Below are positions 60,898 through 64,000 of a stretch of DNA of 64,000 bases, piece by piece. The position numbers and the translations under genes are program-made. Location: positions 806,001 through 870,000 of the forward strand of contig CAWFUP010000001.1 in assembly GCA_963819075.1 (NCBI GenBank). Reading direction: 5' to 3'. The notes beneath the pieces were generated by a model, which was not told the DNA's origin, did no database searches, and worked only from the letters and a program-made list of their open reading frames with translations. Every line of letters begins with the position of its first letter. The stretch's first letter is position 1. The stretch comes from CAVQBJ01 sp963819075 (GTDB lineage Bacteria > Actinomycetota > Thermoleophilia > Solirubrobacterales > Solirubrobacteraceae).

Positions 60898-62550
60898 CTA
60901 CGGGGACGACGGCGGCGTGCCGCCAGTCGCGCCGGCGAGCTCGCCGCTCGACGCGGCGATGGCGCTCGACGTCGAGGTCGTCGGGTCCGTCGTGGGGGCG
61001 CTCGTATTCAGCGGCGCGGCGGTGCCCGTCCCCGTCGCCGGCGCCGTGGTCGTCGCCGTGCTCGTGTCCGTGGTCGTGATCACCGGCGGCGTGGGCGAGG
61101 GTGCCGTCGCCGTGTCGCTCGTCGACGTCGGCGTCGGCGAAGCGGTCGCCGTGCTCGTCGTGTCGGTCGCCGGGGGCGGCGTGACCGGCGTGCTCACCGG
61201 GGTGGCCGGCGGCGTCGACGGCGTCGAGGGGAGCACCGTGACGTCGCTCTGGACCTGGGTCGTCGGCGGCTTGGTGGCGACCGCGCTGTTCGTCGTCGTC
61301 GTGCTGACGACCGTCGTGGTGTGGGTCACCGGCGCGAGGAGAGCGGCGGTCTTGGGGGCCTTCGGGCTCTTGGCGATCGTCGCACGGAGGCGGTGAAGGC
61401 CGGTGGCGCCGCTCGCGCGCTGGGAGACCGAGCGCACCACGACGGGCGCCGGCTGGACGGCTACCACGTGGTAGACGGGGGTCGGCGCGACGGCGCTCGC
61501 CGACAGCACCGGATGCGAAGGATGGATGTGGTGGGTCGGGCCGACGTTGTTGTTGACCTCGACGGCGCCGGCGGTAACGATCGCGGCCGCGGCCAGACCG
61601 GCGACGGCCTTCGTGGCGAGCGCTCCCGCTCCGGCGGCGACGATGCTCGCGCCCCCGCCGGCGCCCGCGGCACCGGCGGCACCGGCACCCGCTCCGGCGG
61701 CGGCGGTCGCGCCGCCGACCTGCGCGCCGCTCGCGCTCGCGGTCGCGCCGAGCTTGGCGAGGATGAACTTCTTGGCCAGGAGCACAGCTCCGACGGGGAA
61801 GACCGCGGCCATGACCTTGTTGTTCGCCTTCAGCTCCTTGCGGAAGCCTTCGCAGCGCCTGCAGTCACGGAGGTGCCGGCGCACCGGCGGGCTGATCTTC
61901 GTCAGGCCCTCGGCGGCCTCGCCGAGCTCGAGGCGGACCTCGTCGCAGGTCAGCTTGCGGGCCTCGGCGGCCTCGGCAAGTGACACGCGGGCGCGCACGA
62001 GCAGCGACTTGACGCTCGGCACCGTGGTCTCCATCGCCTCGGCGATGTGCTCGTAGGACAGCGCATCCATCTCGCGCAGCAGCAGCGCGGTCCGCTGCGT
62101 CTCGGGCAGGCGCGTGACGTCCTCGATCAGCTGGCGGAAGGCCTCGCGCTTGAAGACCTTGTCGCCGGTGGACTGACCGTGATCGGCGAAGTGCACGTCC
62201 ATCGAGTCGACGCCGATCGCGGCGGTGCGGCGCAGGTGGTTGAGGCTGCGGTTGCGCGCGATGCGGTAGAGCCACGGGCGCACGTTGATCTCGCGCTCGT
62301 CGGCGAGCATCGCGTTGAACGCCGCGGCGAAGACCTCCTGGAGAACGTCCTCGGCGTCCTCGCGCGAGTTGAGCATGTGGCGGCAGAACGCGAGCAGGCG
62401 CGACTCGTATCGCGCGACGAGGGCCTCGAACGCGCCGTGATGCCCGCGCCGGATGAGCGCCACGAGACGCTCGTCGGACTGCAATCTGAGCAGGGGCACG
62501 GGGCCCCGGAGACCAGGCAGCGGCCGATGATGTAGTGCTGAGACCTCCAC
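60898..62550 (-). CDS. ECF sigma factor fused to zinc-finger membrane anti-sigma region
   Basis: A 550-residue fusion. Residues 25-95 are sigma region 2 (NSREDAEDVLQEVFAAAFNA) and 130-195 region 4 (LPETQRTALLLREMDALSYE, VPSVKSLLVRAR). A zf-HC2-like motif follows (Cys202, then HLRDCRRC with His226, Cys230, Cys233), as in zinc anti-sigma factors. Then come hydrophobic Ala/Gly segments (a probable membrane span at about 300-335) and a Pro/Thr-rich tail of about 150 residues that would be outside. Sigma and anti-sigma are thus one polypeptide, probably released by proteolysis. The GTG start is uncertain. Confidence 0.85.
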   Translation of the reverse strand: MEVSALHHRPLPGLRGPVPLLRLQSDERLVALIRRGHHGAFEALVARYESRLLAFCRHMLNSREDAEDVLQEVFAAAFNAMLADEREINVRPWLYRIARNRSLNHLRRTAAIGVDSMDVHFADHGQSTGDKVFKREAFRQLIEDVTRLPETQRTALLLREMDALSYEHIAEAMETTVPSVKSLLVRARVSLAEAAEARKLTCDEVRLELGEAAEGLTKISPPVRRHLRDCRRCEGFRKELKANNKVMAAVFPVGAVLLAKKFILAKLGATASASGAQVGGATAAAGAGAGAAGAAGAGGGASIVAAGAGALATKAVAGLAAAAIVTAGAVEVNNNVGPTHHIHPSHPVLSASAVAPTPVYHVVAVQPAPVVVRSVSQRASGATGLHRLRATIAKSPKAPKTAALLAPVTHTTTVVSTTTTNSAVATKPPTTQVQSDVTVLPSTPSTPPATPVSTPVTPPPATDTTSTATASPTPTSTSDTATAPSPTPPVITTTDTSTATTTAPATGTGTAAPLNTSAPTTDPTTSTSSAIAASSGELAGATGGTPPSSP

Positions 62551-62712
62551 TGTGCGCTCTGGAGTCTGCTCCTCGAAGCCTCGCTCAGACTAAAGGACAC
62601 GCTAACAGCGCCTAAGTTGCGCTTGGACGGGTATGCGGTGGGCGGGGCTTGTGTTAGTTGATACGAGCGGTCTGGTCGGTGGTGGTGTCGATCGGTGGCC
62701 GCCGGCTGGCAC

Positions 62713-62718
62713 TACGAT
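62713..62718 (+). promoter_or_regulatory. Candidate -10 of the tRNA-Leu promoter
   Basis: TACGAT lies ten bases before the mature tRNA 5' end. No good -35 is seen. Confidence 0.45.
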
Positions 62719-62728
62719 CCTCGCACCC

Positions 62729-62814
62729 GCCCGGGTAGACAAACTGGCAAAGTCAGCGGACTTAAAATCCGTTGCCCCTTCGGGGTTCTGAGGGTTCGAG
62801 TCCCTCCCCGGGTA
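62729..62814 (+). tRNA. tRNA-Leu (UAA anticodon)
   Basis: An 86-base class II tRNA. The acceptor GCCCGGG (62729-62735) pairs with CCCGGGT (62807-62813), with discriminator A at 62814 and no encoded CCA. The D stem is GAC/GTC, the anticodon stem GCGGA/TCCGT has loop CTTAAAA (TAA at 62763-62765), a long variable arm follows, and the T arm is GAGGG-TTCGAGT-CCCTC. Confidence 0.95.
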
Positions 62815-62816
62815 TG

Positions 62817-62884
62817 GCGGGTAGCCTGCAAACGGAGGACTTATTCTCCGATTCGGTGGGCTCCGCCGGTTCGAGCCGGTCCGC
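62817..62884 (+). other. tRNA-like relic downstream of tRNA-Leu
   Basis: GCGGG (62817-62821) can pair with TCCGC (62880-62884). In between are CTGCAAA (D-loop-like), GGAG-GACTTATT-CTCC (anticodon arm-like) and CCGGTTCGAGCCGG (T arm-like, loop one base short). Order and motifs echo the preceding tRNA-Leu, but it is too short and imperfect to be functional. Otherwise 62815-63274 holds no gene. Confidence 0.4.
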
Positions 62885-63274
62885 TGTTTGTCCCAAATCT
62901 GTTCCGAGCATCGGGTCGATCATGGTGCGACCATCGCCGGGTTGAGGTCTTTCCGCTCGGGGTGAGGGCGTTGCACGGGTGCTCCGACGGGCGCCTTCGC
63001 GCCCTCATCACCGTTGGCCCTGAGGATGGGGGGGCGCACGGCTGCTGGACGGGCGTGGTCGCGCGGACACGGTGGCGCTGCCTCGCGTCCATGCTCGGGA
63101 ACAGTTCCGCGCGCGCGGAGACGCGCTGGTGCGGGATGACTGGCTTTGCGGCGTCCCCGCAGTTTTTTGCGCCTGGCTTGAGTATTTGATAGAAGTCGCG
63201 GCCAACTGAGGCTGTGGTCGGCTGGGGGGTCCGGTGGCGCAGCTAAGGAAGGCGAGCGTTGGGTGGGGGCCGGC

Positions 63275-64000
63275 ATGGGCCGATTGCGTGGTGCTGTGCG
63301 TGCGTGGATGGGCCAGGGTGGCCCAGGCCGTCGAGCGCCCGTGACGGTTGCCGTGCTGCTTGTTGGCCTGCTGGGGGTCGCCCTGCTCGTGGCGGTGGGG
63401 GCTGGCGGTGCCGGCGGGACGCAGCCGTATGCGACGTATGAGAGCACCGTGGCGGCGGATGGGCCGGTGCATCAGTACCGCTTCGATGATGCTGCCGGGT
63501 CGACGACGCTGGCGGATTCGGTTGGGTCGCTGACGGGGTCGGTGACGTCGATCACGTTAGGGGCGGCGGGGCCGTTCACTGGTGCTCACGGCGGGTCGTT
63601 TGGTGGTTCGTCGTGGGCGTCGTTTCCGTCGAGTCCGCTGGCCGGGGATACGGCGTTCAGTGCTGAGGCGTGGGTGGATTGGTCGGGTGGCTCGTCGTTT
63701 GGGCAGCCGGTGTTTGATTTCTGGTCCAGCGGCACGAACTGGTTGAGCTTGACGCCGGCGTCGTCGGCGTCGGGTCATCCGTTGACGTTTGAGATCCGCA
63801 CAACGGCGGGGACGACTGCGGTCGTGACCGCGCCCGAGCTCGCGGCGAGTGCGTGGGAGTACGTCGCGGTGACCGAGACGGGCGGCGTGTTGACGCTGTA
63901 CGTCAATGGCAAGCAGGTCGGCCAGACGACGGGCGTGACGTTGACGCCGTCCTCGTTGGGCGCCACGACGAGCAATTTCTTGGGCAAGGGGCCAGTGTCG
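63275..64000 (+). CDS. LamG-like surface protein, 3' end outside window
   Basis: An open frame of 242 codons running off the window. A basic N terminus is followed by a transmembrane or signal segment (VTVAVLLVGLLGVALLVAVG) and a concanavalin A/LamG fold (HQYRFDDAAGSTTLADSVGS, FSAEAWVDWSGGSSFGQP, WEYVAVTETGGVLTLYVNGK). LamG domains bind sugars or occur in adhesins and wall proteins. Codon use is softer than in neighbours (many TTG, TTT, GTT and TCG), suggesting transfer or weak expression. It lies 460 bases past a tRNA gene, a common site for acquired DNA. Confidence 0.82.
   Translation, partial: MGRLRGAVRAWMGQGGPGRRAPVTVAVLLVGLLGVALLVAVGAGGAGGTQPYATYESTVAADGPVHQYRFDDAAGSTTLADSVGSLTGSVTSITLGAAGPFTGAHGGSFGGSSWASFPSSPLAGDTAFSAEAWVDWSGGSSFGQPVFDFWSSGTNWLSLTPASSASGHPLTFEIRTTAGTTAVVTAPELAASAWEYVAVTETGGVLTLYVNGKQVGQTTGVTLTPSSLGATTSNFLGKGPVS

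Noticed and set aside
61526..62056. Plus-strand open frame opposite the sigma fusion gene
   Set aside because: Ala/Pro-rich shadow of the minus-strand gene, whose sigma regions and zinc motif are clear.
62817..62884. A second functional tRNA gene
   Set aside because: Only 68 bases, acceptor pairing of five with a wobble, T-loop one base short and no proper anticodon loop. It is kept only as a relic.

Overview
The window is about 70% G+C, densely packed with genes on both strands and free of CRISPR arrays and insertion sequences. Gene content (CsrA, NudC, a pabB-pabC fusion, DhnA-type aldolase, an enolase-FtsB pair, PadR-controlled drug-type ABC transporter, many secreted repeat proteins with basic tails) suggests a high-GC actinobacterium, most likely class Thermoleophilia (Solirubrobacterales-like). 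That placement is an inference from protein style, not from a marker gene.

Layout. 1-3359: 3' end of a giant surface protein made of 279-bp Ig-like repeats. 3424-5514: alkylation repair (Ada-AlkA fusion and Ogt). 5541-11940: a metallo-hydrolase, several unknown proteins, a secreted GH2 glycosidase, an SDR and a two-domain ferredoxin-fold protein. 12052-13378: rplY and pth. 13524-17483: a large LuxR/ATPase regulator, an ECF sigma factor and a TetR. 17681-25350: a secreted S15-type hydrolase, pabBC, a methyltransferase, nudC, an FMN reductase, YceI and its divergent TetR with paired operators. 25498-36543: mfd between secreted or surface proteins (IPT/TIG protein, a 1323-residue coiled-coil protein, a sialidase-like propeller). 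36684-42748: a diguanylate cyclase, a MhuD-like heme oxygenase, a repeat protein, an ECF sigma factor with divergent membrane anti-sigma, and a PrsA/SurA-like lipoprotein. 42769-48477: mazG, eno, ftsB, csrA and fbaB, a housekeeping and glycolytic block. 48624-53289: a catalytically dead rhomboid with a zinc ribbon, a UPF0173 hydrolase with a stand-alone RAM domain, and an ABC exporter with PadR. 53461-56459: a frameshifted propeller surface protein. 56496-58849: one intact and one degenerate HtrA-like protease with a divergent HxlR regulator. 58846-62550: a TMEM175-like channel, two unknown proteins, and a sigma factor fused to its own zinc-finger/membrane anti-sigma tail. 62729-62814: tRNA-Leu(UAA), followed by a tRNA-like relic and the start of a LamG surface protein with softer, AT-richer codon use.

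Three patterns cut across the window. First, at least 17 start codons lie 6-11 bases after a TANNNT hexamer with no Shine-Dalgarno sequence, which indicates widespread leaderless transcription and fixes several start sites. Second, a family of six two-tiered palindromes (GGGGTGTGCTC ... GAGCACACCCC) sits in intergenic DNA, almost always just after stop codons. Third, catalytically dead protease relatives occur twice (the rhomboid at 48624 and the HtrA-like protein at 57502), the second directly beside an intact paralogue and under what looks like shared HxlR control.
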